Positions 1 through 10,048 of a DNA stretch of 54,252 bases are shown piece by piece; positions within the stretch are counted from its first letter, which is position 1; each line of letters opens with the position of its first letter. The DNA comes from Acidimicrobiaceae bacterium (lineage in GTDB: Bacteria; Actinomycetota; Acidimicrobiia; Acidimicrobiales; Ilumatobacteraceae), in the NCBI GenBank assembly GCA_002698945.1, contig NZZV01000129.1:1-54252 (forward strand), in the 5' to 3' direction. Both the position numbers and the translations under genes were made by a program. A model generated the notes under the pieces. It had not been told where the DNA came from. It searched no databases and was given only the letters and a program-made list of their open reading frames with translations.

Positions 1-186
1 CAGTCCGCCGGGCGTGAAGCTGATCCCTGAACCGGTTCTCTTGAACAGTTCGTCACCCAACTCCTTTCGCAACGACGAGACGTGGCCTGAGACAGCAGCT
101 TCGGACACTTCGAGCTCGGCTGCGGCCTCCCGTGAGCTGCCGTGGCGGGCGATCGCTGCGAACACACGCAACTGAGCGGGGGTCAT
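1..186 (-). CDS. LysR-family transcriptional regulator, N-terminal part (gene continues beyond the window)
   Basis: Reading the minus strand from the ATG at 186 gives 62 residues beginning MTPAQLRVFAAIARHGSSRE, the winged helix-turn-helix start of LysR-type regulators (helices around residues 3-40, with 'EAAVSGHVSSLRKELGDELF' in the recognition region). The effector-binding domain lies outside the window. It is divergent from coxM and starts 119 bases from it, the classical arrangement for a LysR regulator controlling the neighbouring operon, so control of the CO dehydrogenase genes is likely but inferred. A TAAGTT -10 box at 193-198 sits 6 bases before the ATG, suggesting a leaderless transcript. 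This gene is absent from the ORF track because it is truncated. Confidence 0.85.
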   Translation of the reverse strand, partial: MTPAQLRVFAAIARHGSSREAAAELEVSEAAVSGHVSSLRKELGDELFKRTGSGISFTPGGL

Positions 187-304
187 GGATGCAACTTAAC
201 CATTTGCTGAAGTCGCGGTTGACTGGTCGCCCGCTTCGGAGTTGAGTCCGTGTCGGGGAAGAAGATGGTGGCCAACCGGTCGCCGCTACGACAAGGGGGT
301 CACC
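187..304. promoter_or_regulatory. Divergent LysR / cox operon control region
   Basis: This 118-base gap separates the divergent LysR gene and coxM. It contains the TAAGTT box of the LysR gene (193-198), a weak dyad ACTT-N12-AAGT around 194-213 that could be a LysR site, and a purine-rich ribosome binding site AAGGGGG at 293-299 before the coxM ATG. I do not see a clear -35/-10 pair for coxM. The operator assignment is a guess from geometry. Confidence 0.4.
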
Positions 305-1180
305 ATGCAGGTACCGGCACCGTTCGAGTACGAACGGGCAACGAGCGTCGATCACGCGATCGCGTTGATGGAGCGTCTCGGGAGCGAGGCACGAGTGGTC
401 GCAGGGGGCCACAGCCTCTTGCCGATGATGAAACTCAGGCTGGCCACGCCTGAGTATTTGATCGACATCAACGATCTCAGCGCCGAGTTGGAGTACATCC
501 GGATCGAGGGTGCCGAAGTGCGCATTGGTGCGCTCACCCGGCATCGTCAGCTTCTGGAGAGCGACGACCTCGCAGCCGTTCTGCCAATTTTCCGCGACGC
601 TGAGAAGGTCATCGCCGATCCGGTGGTTCGCAACCGGGGAACGCTTGGCGGTTCGTTGTGTCAGGCCGACCCTTCGGAGGATCTCTCGGCGGTCTGCGAT
701 GCAGTTGGAGCGTCGTGTGTCATCCGAAACAGTTCGGGCGACCGTGTGGTGTCGATGCATGACTTCCACCGGGGGCCGTACGAGACTGCGGTTGCGGACG
801 GCGAGATGCTCACCGAGATCCGCATTCCGCTGCGCCCTGGCTCGTCGAGCGCGTACCACAAGGTCGAGCGGCGAGCCGGCGACTGGGCCGTTGCCTCAGC
901 CGGGGCCGCCGTCACGATGGACGGTGATGTCATCGCTGATGGGCGCGTGGGTCTTTGTGCGGTGGGTCCAAACCTCACCAATGTCGAACCGATCTCGGCG
1001 GCCCTGCGCGGTCAAGCACCGTCGGAGGAGCTGTACGCCCTCGTCGGCCAGATCGCCGCGGATAACGCCGACCCGTCGACCGACACTCGCGGCACCGCTG
1101 CCTACAAGACTCACCTCGCCAAGGAGCTCACCATTCGGTCGCTCCGCAAGGCCGTCGCCCGCGCCACCGGCCAGGCCTGA
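305..1180 (+). CDS. coxM: Aerobic CO dehydrogenase, FAD-binding medium subunit
   Basis: A 291-residue protein of the CoxM/xanthine dehydrogenase FAD-binding family. It carries electrons from the iron-sulfur subunit to the quinone chain through FAD. The two FAD signatures are visible: AGGHSLLP at residues 33-40 and RGTLGGS at 111-117. The ORF track opens 63 bases earlier; the ATG at 305 is chosen because AAGGGGG lies just upstream and the protein then starts at the usual family position (MQVPAPFEYERA). It is the first gene of a coxM-coxS-coxL set, the order typical of form I CO dehydrogenases. The gap to coxS is 27 bases. CO oxidation rather than another hydroxylase substrate rests on the coxL motif. 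Confidence 0.93.
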   Translation: MQVPAPFEYERATSVDHAIALMERLGSEARVVAGGHSLLPMMKLRLATPEYLIDINDLSAELEYIRIEGAEVRIGALTRHRQLLESDDLAAVLPIFRDAEKVIADPVVRNRGTLGGSLCQADPSEDLSAVCDAVGASCVIRNSSGDRVVSMHDFHRGPYETAVADGEMLTEIRIPLRPGSSSAYHKVERRAGDWAVASAGAAVTMDGDVIADGRVGLCAVGPNLTNVEPISAALRGQAPSEELYALVGQIAADNADPSTDTRGTAAYKTHLAKELTIRSLRKAVARATGQA

Positions 1181-1207
1181 CTCGAACTGATCGCCTCACA
1201 AGAAGGA

Positions 1208-1707
1208 ATGGCAGAACGCATTATGGAAGTAACGATGAACATCAACGGCGACGAGGTCACTCGTGACATCGAGCCACGCACGTTGCTCGTGCACCACATC
1301 CGCGACAATCTCGGCCTCACGGGTACGCATTGGGGTTGTGACACCAGCAATTGCGGCACGTGTGTCGTCTGGGTCGACGAGGAACCGGTGAAGAGTTGTA
1401 CCACCCTTGCGGCCATGGCCGGCGGGCACGACGTCCGCACCGTCGAAGGCATGGAGACCGACGGGGTGCTCGACACGGTGCAGGAAGGCTTCATCCAGTG
1501 CCACGGCCTGCAGTGCGGCTTCTGCACGCCGGGGATGATGATGACGGCACGAGCGCTTCTCGACCGCAATCCCGATCCGACCGAAGCCGAGATCCGCGAG
1601 GCCATCAGTGGCCAGATCTGTCGATGCACCGGCTACTCGACCATCGTGCGTTCCATCCAGTGGGCCGCCAAGAAGGAACAGGAAACTCCCGTGGAAGTGA
1701 GCGCGTC

Positions 1708-1711
<4 letters not shown>
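1208..1711 (+). CDS. coxS: Aerobic CO dehydrogenase, [2Fe-2S] small subunit
   Basis: A 167-residue two-cluster ferredoxin subunit. The N-terminal plant-type cluster ligands are C44, C49, C52 and C64 (C-x4-C-x2-C-x11-C). The C-terminal helical-domain cluster is provided by QCGFCTPG and ICRCTGY. It relays electrons from the molybdenum site in CoxL to FAD in CoxM. AGAAGGA at 1201-1207 abuts the first ATG (1208), which is too close for a normal ribosome site, so the ATG at 1223 or 1235 may be the true start; 1208 is kept as the longest form. The stop codon overlaps the coxL start (ATGA), indicating translational coupling. Confidence 0.94.
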
Positions 1712-4134
<2,423 letters not shown>

Positions 4135-4147
4135 TGCGGTCGACCTG

Positions 4148-5041
4148 ATGCACTCATCGATCGCCAGCCGCGCCGCGGAACTGATCGCTCAACGCCGCCG
4201 ATTCGTCCAAGCCACGGTCGTGCGCGCCCAGTGCCCCACCTCGGCCCGGCCCGGCGACGCCGCGATCGTGCTCGCCGACGGAACCATCGAAGGCTTCGTC
4301 GGCGGGCAGTGCGCCGAAGAATCGGTGCGCGTCACCGCGCTCGACGTGCTGGCACGCGGTGGGTCCACGCTGCTGCGGATTCTGCCCGACGGGAGCGACT
4401 CGTTCCCCGAGGCCCCCGGTGCGGTCACCACCGTCAACCCGTGCCTGTCGGGAGGCGCCATCGAGGTGTTCCTCGAAGCAAAACTCCCGGCAGCGAGATT
4501 GGTCGTGGTCGGTGCGACGCCCATCGCGGACGCGCTTGTCCAGTTGGGTGGGCCACTCGGCTTTGCCATGGACACCGCACTCGACGGTGGCGCCGTCACC
4601 GGAGCCACAGCGGTCCTCATCGCCAGCCATGGTCGCGAGGAGGAAGCGACGATCCGGGCAGCGCTCGACGCCGAGGTCGGCTTCATCGGCCTGGTCGCGA
4701 GCGCCACACGCGGCGCCGCCGTCATCGAGTCACTCGGTCTGAACGACGACGAGCGCAAGGTCGTGCACAGCCCAGTCGGCGTCGACATCGGCGCCCGCAC
4801 CGCCGAGGAGATCGCACTGTCGATACTCGCCGATGTCGTGCGCTCGGTGCGCGTGGACGGTCTCGGCCCCCCGAAGGACGACACCGAACCGTCGCTACCG
4901 GCAACCGCGGTCGACCCGGTGTGCGGCATGACGGTCACGATCGGCCCCGACACCGCACATTTGCAGCACGACGGTGTCGACTACTGGTTCTGCAACCCCG
5001 GGTGCCGCACGCGCCACGCCGACGAACTCGGTGCGGCCTGA
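4148..5041 (+). CDS. XdhC/CoxF-type Mo-enzyme maturation protein with C-terminal YHS domain
   Basis: A 297-residue protein. Residues 1-100 match the XdhC/CoxI N-terminal domain (GQCAEESV, followed by a conserved NPCLSGG). The middle is a Rossmann-like XdhC domain (LVVVGATPIADAL; VLIASHGREEEATIRAAL). XdhC-family proteins help sulfurate or insert the molybdenum cofactor of hydroxylases. From about residue 255 the protein continues with DPVCGM and YWFCNPGCRTRHADE, a YHS domain with the cysteines expected for metal binding. Because CO dehydrogenase needs copper next to molybdenum, a metal-delivery role for this domain is attractive but inferred. The ATG at 4148 follows coxL by 13 bases and the next gene starts 4 bases after its stop. 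Confidence 0.87.
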   Translation: MHSSIASRAAELIAQRRRFVQATVVRAQCPTSARPGDAAIVLADGTIEGFVGGQCAEESVRVTALDVLARGGSTLLRILPDGSDSFPEAPGAVTTVNPCLSGGAIEVFLEAKLPAARLVVVGATPIADALVQLGGPLGFAMDTALDGGAVTGATAVLIASHGREEEATIRAALDAEVGFIGLVASATRGAAVIESLGLNDDERKVVHSPVGVDIGARTAEEIALSILADVVRSVRVDGLGPPKDDTEPSLPATAVDPVCGMTVTIGPDTAHLQHDGVDYWFCNPGCRTRHADELGAA

Positions 5042-5045
5042 TTCG

Positions 5046-5645
5046 ATGACACGGACGATGTTCACGACCGGGCTGGTCCTCGCCGCCGGCACGTCGAGCC
5101 GACTCGGCCAACCGAAACAACTGCTCGAGTATCGAGGCCGAACCCTGCTCGACAACACACTCGACGTCGCACGTTCCTGCAGTTTCGACCAGCTGATCGT
5201 GGCACTCGGCGGTGCCGCAGCAGCGGTTCGTGATCACGTCGACCTGTCCGACTGCGTCGTGATCGACAACGTGCACTACACGACCGGATGCTCCTCGACG
5301 ATCGTCGCCGCACTCGACAGCATCGATCAACGAGCGGACGGAATGGTGCTGCTCCTCGGCGACCAACCCGACGTGGCGACGTCCTCGGTCGATGCGCTGC
5401 TCACTGCCGCAGCGGCCGGGTCCGCGTCCATCGCTATCTGCCACTACGAGGACGGTCGGGGACACCCGTTCTGGTTCGATCGCTCGACCTTCGACGCAAT
5501 CACCGGACTGCACGGCGACAAAGCCGTCTGGAAGATGATCGAGTCCGGCCGCTGGCCGGTCGCCGACGTCACGATAGCGGGCAACGTGCCGCTCGACGTC
5601 GACACCTGGGACGACTACGAGAATCTGAAGAGTGCGTCGGCATGA
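5046..5645 (+). CDS. MobA/MocA-like nucleotidyltransferase (molybdenum cofactor cytidylyltransferase-type)
   Basis: A 199-residue NTP-transferase. The nucleotide-binding motif LAAGTSSRLGQPKQLL lies near residues 12-27, and LLLGDQPDV is the metal-binding aspartate region. Family members of this type attach CMP to molybdopterin, making the cytosine dinucleotide cofactor needed by CO dehydrogenase; assignment to this reaction is from context. The start is set at the ATG at 5046, not the track's 4974, because the latter overlaps the preceding gene and the motif then falls at the usual distance. The stop overlaps the coxD start (ATGA). Confidence 0.85.
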   Translation: MTRTMFTTGLVLAAGTSSRLGQPKQLLEYRGRTLLDNTLDVARSCSFDQLIVALGGAAAAVRDHVDLSDCVVIDNVHYTTGCSSTIVAALDSIDQRADGMVLLLGDQPDVATSSVDALLTAAAAGSASIAICHYEDGRGHPFWFDRSTFDAITGLHGDKAVWKMIESGRWPVADVTIAGNVPLDVDTWDDYENLKSASA

Positions 5646-6514
5646 GCGTGTTCACGTCGATCACCGAGACCCGGACATCGCTGGATGCCGCTGACTACCT
5701 CGTCGACGACGGCATGTCGATGGCGCTCTACCTCGCCGTGAAGCTCGGTCAACCGCTGCTGCTCGAAGGCGAGCCGGGCGTCGGCAAGACCACCGCGGCG
5801 AAGGCACTCGCTGCGGCGCTCGACACCGAACTCATCCGGCTGCAGTGCTACGAGGGCATCAGCGCATCGGAGGCGCTGTACGAATGGGACTATCCGCGCC
5901 AGATGCTCGGCATCCGGCTTGCCGAATCCGGCGACAGCTCGATGGCGTCGTCCGACCTGTTCACCTCCGAGTACCTCCTCGATCGCCCCCTCCTGAAAGC
6001 GGTGCGCCACAGCGGCGTACTCCCGCCCGTGCTGCTCATCGACGAGATCGACCGCTCGGACGACGAGTTCGAAGCACTCCTTCTCGAGTTCCTCGCCGAG
6101 TCCTCCGTGACCGTTCCCGAACTCGGCACGTTCACCGCGGCCACTCCCCCGATCGTCGTGCTGACGTCGAACCGCAGCCGCGAACTGCACGATGCGCTGA
6201 AGCGCCGCTGCTACTACCACTGGATCGACTACCCAGGTCTCGAGCGGTCGGCTGACATCGTTCGACGCCGGGTCCCGAGCGCGAGCACCGATCTCGTCCA
6301 AGCGGCCACCGCGTTCGTCTCATCAACGCGGAGTCTCGATCTCGACAAACCACCGGGGCTCTCCGAGGCCATCGATTGGGTCACCGCACTCCAGACGCTC
6401 GGCGTCACGCGGCTCGACCATGCCGACGCCCGAGCGACGATCGGCGCCATCGCGAAGACGCCCGACGACGTCGCCGCAGTCACCGCTGCACTCGATGAAC
6501 AGGTGGCGTCCTAG
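5642..6514 (+). CDS. coxD: MoxR-type AAA+ ATPase CoxD
   Basis: A 290-residue AAA+ ATPase. Walker A GEPGVGKT is at residues 43-50, Walker B LLIDEIDRSDDEFEALL around 126-142, and a sensor-like VLTSNRSREL follows. CoxD is known to work as a chaperone that assists assembly of the Mo-S-Cu active site, usually together with the VWA protein CoxE, which is encoded downstream here. The ATG at 5642 overlaps the stop of the nucleotidyltransferase gene. The next ORF begins directly after the stop codon. Confidence 0.92.
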   Translation: MSVFTSITETRTSLDAADYLVDDGMSMALYLAVKLGQPLLLEGEPGVGKTTAAKALAAALDTELIRLQCYEGISASEALYEWDYPRQMLGIRLAESGDSSMASSDLFTSEYLLDRPLLKAVRHSGVLPPVLLIDEIDRSDDEFEALLLEFLAESSVTVPELGTFTAATPPIVVLTSNRSRELHDALKRRCYYHWIDYPGLERSADIVRRRVPSASTDLVQAATAFVSSTRSLDLDKPPGLSEAIDWVTALQTLGVTRLDHADARATIGAIAKTPDDVAAVTAALDEQVAS

Positions 6515-6688
6515 ATGATCGGTTCGATGCTCGCCCACCACGAGGCGATCTTGCTGCTGCAGGCCGGCGGCTACATGAGCCTGTCCGGGTTCGCCGCCGT
6601 GATCGCTGCCCGCTGGTACTCGCTCACTCGTCGTACCCGGCGAACCACCAAGACCGCACCAAACGTCCACACCCCTGGAGAGTCATGA
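6515..6688 (+). CDS. Small 57-aa ORF inside the cox operon, function unknown
   Basis: An ORF too short for the track: ATG at 6515 immediately follows the coxD stop (TAG, 6512-6514), and its TGA overlaps the coxG ATG (ATGA at 6685-6688). The product starts MIGSMLAHHEAILLLQAGGY, has a moderately hydrophobic stretch from about residue 11 to 33, then a basic tail (RRTRRTTK). It may be a small membrane-associated protein. The exact fit between two genes with junctions like the rest of the operon argues for translation; no homologue is recognised. An alternative is that it merely couples coxD and coxG translation. Confidence 0.55.
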   Translation: MIGSMLAHHEAILLLQAGGYMSLSGFAAVIAARWYSLTRRTRRTTKTAPNVHTPGES

Positions 6689-7359
6689 TCCTCGACAACG
6701 AATTCCGCGTCAGTGTCCCCATCGAGCGTGCCTGGGAGGTCCTGACCGACATCCCGCTCATCGCCCCCTGCCTTCCCGGGGCCGAACTCACCGGCCACGA
6801 CGGCGACGAGTACTCCGGGAGGATCAAGATCAAGGTCGGCCCGGTCACCTCCCACTTCGCCGGCAAAGCACTGCTGACAGTTCGCGATGAAGCAACCCGC
6901 CACGTCGAGATCCAAGCGGACGGCCGCGACGCGAAAGGCTCGGGCAACGCCTCGGCCACGATCACCGCCGACATGTCCGAAGACGGCGACGGCACCAAGG
7001 TCACGATCCATACCGACCTCAAGATTTCGGGCAAGGTCGCGCAGTTCGGCAAGAACATGATCGCCGAGGTGTCGGGCAAGCTCATTGGACAGTTCGTCGA
7101 CTGCATCGAGCAGCGGCTGCTCGGCGACGCCATCGTCGACGAGGTCGCAGCGCAGAGCGTCGCGACGTCGAACGGCTCATCGTCGGTCAGCGACGGAGCC
7201 GACACTGCCAAGGCGACCAAGCCGAGAACGGCTCCCGAACCGGTGGAGGCGCTCGACCTCATGGAACTCGCCGGCGCATCCGTGTACAAGCGCCTCGCCC
7301 CGGTCGCCGCCGTCGCTCTTCTCGCCGTGTTGATACTGATCTTCAAACGCAACTCGTAG
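6685..7359 (+). CDS. coxG: CoxG-type SRPBCC protein with C-terminal membrane anchor
   Basis: A 224-residue protein. Residues 1-145 match the CoxG/SRPBCC fold (start MILDNEFRVSVPIERAWEVL, with LIAPCLPGAEL and IAEVSGKLIGQF). A polar linker of about 50 residues leads to a C-terminal transmembrane segment (LAPVAAVALLAVLILIF) and a short basic end, KRNS. CoxG is associated with anchoring CO dehydrogenase to the cytoplasmic membrane and the quinone pool; the tail here is consistent with that. The start overlaps the stop of the 57-aa ORF, and coxE follows after 8 bases. Confidence 0.92.
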   Translation: MILDNEFRVSVPIERAWEVLTDIPLIAPCLPGAELTGHDGDEYSGRIKIKVGPVTSHFAGKALLTVRDEATRHVEIQADGRDAKGSGNASATITADMSEDGDGTKVTIHTDLKISGKVAQFGKNMIAEVSGKLIGQFVDCIEQRLLGDAIVDEVAAQSVATSNGSSSVSDGADTAKATKPRTAPEPVEALDLMELAGASVYKRLAPVAAVALLAVLILIFKRNS

Positions 7360-7367
7360 GGACCGGT

Positions 7368-8639
7368 ATGCCGTCGACCCACCGCGACGCAATGTTCGTC
7401 GGGGTCGACCGCGCCAACTTCGCTGCAGCCTTCGCAGCACAGCTCCGTCGCTCCGGGGTCCCGGTGGCATTCACCGCGACAGAACGCTTCGCGCGATGTC
7501 TCGACGTGATTCCCGCACCCAACACCGGAGACCTCTACTGGATGGCGCGCCTCAGCTTTCTCCACGATCACCGCCATCTCGCACGCTTCGATGCCGTGTT
7601 CGCCGCAGCGTTCGACACCGAGGTCGGTCGCGTGCCCAGCGACCAGCGTGGCCAGCAACCCTCACCGATCCAGTCCGAGGACGACGACATGCTCGCCCGA
7701 GTGAGACAATCCTCCGACGCCGACAGCGAGACGATCATATCACTGCCCTGGGCAACGCTTCCCTCAGCCAACTTCGCGAACGACGATCACGACGACGTCG
7801 ACGCAACCGACGACAACGCCATCCCGGAACTCCGGCCGGCGGCGACGTCCACGCTTGCCGACCGGCCCTTCGATCTGCTTGACGAGGCCGAACTCACTCG
7901 CGTCGGCGAGATGCTCGAATCCTCGCTGGTTGCCTGGCCGCACCGGCGGTCGCGCCGACGCGAGGCACGTTCGTCGGGCGGCCAGATCGCAATGCGCCGC
8001 ACACTCCACGGAGCGATGCGGACCGGAGGCGACGTCGTGCGGCTGATCGAGACCCGGCCACGTTCGGTCCCGCGGCGCATCGTGGCGATCGTCGACGTCA
8101 GCGGCTCGATGGAGACCTACGCCCGTGCCTATCTGCACCTGGCGCGCCCCCTCGCACTCCGTCGAGATGCGGAGGTGTTCGCGTTCTCGACCGGGCTCAC
8201 TCGCATCACCACCACCCTCCGCCTCCGCTCACCGTCAGAGGCGATCGACGGGCTCGGAGACTCGATCGGCGACCGGTTCTCCGGAACACGACTGGCGGCC
8301 AGTCTCGCGAAGCTGCTCCGACACCGAACATGGAGCACGCTCGTGCGAGGAGCGACCGTCGTCATCTTCTCCGACGGCTGGGACAGCGATGACCCTCAGG
8401 AGACGAGTCGCCAGATGCGCCGACTCGCGCTCCGCTGCCACCGCGTGGTATGGGTCAACCCCCGGTCCGCAGCAGATGGCTTCGAGCCACTGACCGGAGG
8501 CATGGCGGCTGCCCTGCCCCACTGCGACGCCTTTCTTGCTGGAAACACTGCGCGTTCGCTTGATCATGTCGTCGCTGCCTTGTGCGACACCGAACCGGGC
8601 AGCAACGGCGCACGGCACGTTCGGCCGGTAGTGCGATGA
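7368..8639 (+). CDS. coxE: CoxE-type von Willebrand factor A domain protein
   Basis: A 423-residue protein with a C-terminal VWA domain. The metal-ion-dependent adhesion motif VDVSGSMETY begins near residue 242 and is preceded by a basic region (RRIVAIVD). The N-terminal half is helical and acidic with a low-complexity linker around residues 80-160. CoxE pairs with the AAA+ ATPase CoxD in active-site maturation. It is the last gene of the operon; a strong hairpin follows 15 bases after the stop. Confidence 0.9.
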   Translation: MPSTHRDAMFVGVDRANFAAAFAAQLRRSGVPVAFTATERFARCLDVIPAPNTGDLYWMARLSFLHDHRHLARFDAVFAAAFDTEVGRVPSDQRGQQPSPIQSEDDDMLARVRQSSDADSETIISLPWATLPSANFANDDHDDVDATDDNAIPELRPAATSTLADRPFDLLDEAELTRVGEMLESSLVAWPHRRSRRREARSSGGQIAMRRTLHGAMRTGGDVVRLIETRPRSVPRRIVAIVDVSGSMETYARAYLHLARPLALRRDAEVFAFSTGLTRITTTLRLRSPSEAIDGLGDSIGDRFSGTRLAASLAKLLRHRTWSTLVRGATVVIFSDGWDSDDPQETSRQMRRLALRCHRVVWVNPRSAADGFEPLTGGMAAALPHCDAFLAGNTARSLDHVVAALCDTEPGSNGARHVRPVVR

Positions 8640-8653
8640 CCACGCTCACGTAG

Positions 8654-8688
8654 AACTCCCCAGACCTGCCGAGCAACACTGGGGAGTT
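8654..8688 (+). terminator. Probable terminator of the cox operon
   Basis: A perfect 10-bp stem, AACTCCCCAG (8654-8663) pairing with CTGGGGAGTT (8679-8688), with a 15-base loop and a short TTT at the 3' side. It lies 15 bases after the coxE stop. Confidence 0.7.
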
Positions 8689-8700
8689 TCAGCGAGCGGC

Positions 8701-8838
8701 GTCACAGTGGCCGAGGCATTGGTATCGATGATCCCGAACGCCGAGCTCCGACTGCTCGGAGCGGGCCACGTCCCTTGGTTCGCCGAGCCCGAGGCGATGG
8801 CAGACCTCGTCGCCAAGATCGCTTCGACCACGGTCTGA
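8701..8838 (+). pseudogene. Remnant of an alpha/beta hydrolase C-terminus
   Basis: In one frame, bases 8701-8838 read VSMIPNAELRLLGAGHVPWF, then AEPEAMADLVAKI, ending in TGA. This is the C-terminal end of an alpha/beta hydrolase, with the catalytic-histidine motif GAGHVPW. There is no upstream coding sequence or plausible start for a full hydrolase: the frame runs into the cox terminator. It looks like a decayed gene end left at the border of the cox cluster. Confidence 0.6.
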
Positions 8839-9213
8839 TCTGGCGGCGACAACGAAGTCCGACGACTTGCAAGCCGATCAGAACTACGCAGCCGCAAGAG
8901 GCCGGCCCAACCGACGAAGGCCGGCCGATCTCAACCAAGAGCTGGTGAAGATGGTTGGGATGCACCAGGCGACGGCGTCGGCGAGCGAGAGGACACTGGT
9001 CGCGATTTCACTGGTCGCTGCTGCGTAGGTCGAGGGTCGGTGTCGCTCAGGCCCCTGAACCGAGAATCCAACACAGAGTCGGCTCGCCGGGGACGGAACA
9101 GCGGGACTCGTCGGCACGTCGACCTCGAGACACCTCGAACGGAGTTGGTCGATCGTCGGCGACGACCTGCTATTGATGGAGTGACCTCTGCAAGACGACC
9201 CCCAAGGAGCAGT
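8839..9213. other. Gene-poor stretch upstream of a methyltransferase
   Basis: I see no convincing gene here. Track ORFs crossing it (for example the 543-aa minus-strand ORF) are shadows of flanking genes. It contains GGCCGGCC repeated at 8900-8907 and 8919-8926 with an 11-base loop, which could fold as a hairpin, and AAGGAG at 9204-9209, the ribosome binding site of the next gene. Together with the hydrolase remnant it suggests decayed sequence between the cox cluster and the following genes. Confidence 0.5.
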
Positions 9214-9990
9214 GTGCAGCGCTACCGAATTCAGTTCCCGACCGCCGAGTCCGAGCACCTCGATCAGGACGAGGTGACCTTCGATCTCCACGAAGGCGGC
9301 GAGACGACCCGGCTGCGATTCCACGACTACGACGAGATCTACCGGCGACCCGGCCTCTACGAGCAGATCTTCTACGACCGGCTGCAGTGCCGGTCGCCGG
9401 CCAAGGTCGCCAGCATCCTCCGGTCGGCGACCGAGCAGGCGGGCGACCTCACCACCACGCTCCGCGTGCTCGACCTCGGGGCCGGCAACGGCATCATGGC
9501 CGAGGAACTCCGCCGACTTGGCACCGCCCGAATCGTCGGCGTCGACATCATCCAGTCCGCCGCCGACGCCTGCGAGCGCGACCGGTGGGGGCTGTACGAC
9601 GACTACGTCGTCTGCGATCTGACCGACCTCGACGAGGCCTCCCGGCACGAGCTCGAGGAATGGTCGTTCGACTGTCTGACCACGGTCGCGGCGATCGGGT
9701 TCGGCGACATCCCGCCGCTCGCGTTCGTCAATGCCTTCAACCTGATCCGACCCGGCGGTTGGGTCGCATTCAACATCAAGCAGACCTTCCTCGAACACGA
9801 CGAACACACCGACTTCTCCACGACCATCCGCGAGCTCGTCTTCACGGACTACCTCGAGATCCACCACCTCGAGCGGTACCGTCACCGGCTCTCGATCGAC
9901 GGCGAGCCGATCTTCTACTACGCGATCGCCGGCAAGAAGACCGCCGACGTCCCGCTCGACCTCGTCCTGCCCGCCACCGCGTCGAACTGA
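9214..9990 (+). CDS. Class I SAM-dependent methyltransferase, substrate unknown
   Basis: A 258-residue protein starting with GTG at 9214, four bases after AAGGAG; the track's start at 9040 has no such support. The SAM-binding motif VLDLGAGNGIMAEEL lies near residues 85-99, and an acidic motif GVDII follows. Later segments (DCLTTVAAIGFGDIPPLAF, RPGGWVAFNIKQTF) match the beta-strand 4/5 regions of class I methyltransferases. The first 60 residues are an acidic N-terminal region without a recognised domain. The substrate cannot be told from sequence. It is apparently monocistronic, converging on another methyltransferase gene. Confidence 0.8.
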   Translation: MQRYRIQFPTAESEHLDQDEVTFDLHEGGETTRLRFHDYDEIYRRPGLYEQIFYDRLQCRSPAKVASILRSATEQAGDLTTTLRVLDLGAGNGIMAEELRRLGTARIVGVDIIQSAADACERDRWGLYDDYVVCDLTDLDEASRHELEEWSFDCLTTVAAIGFGDIPPLAFVNAFNLIRPGGWVAFNIKQTFLEHDEHTDFSTTIRELVFTDYLEIHHLERYRHRLSIDGEPIFYYAIAGKKTADVPLDLVLPATASN

Positions 9991-10048
9991 CCTGCGCCTC
10001 GAGTGCGGTCGTCTCGACGCACCGGCTGCCGGACCGACGACGTTCCGG

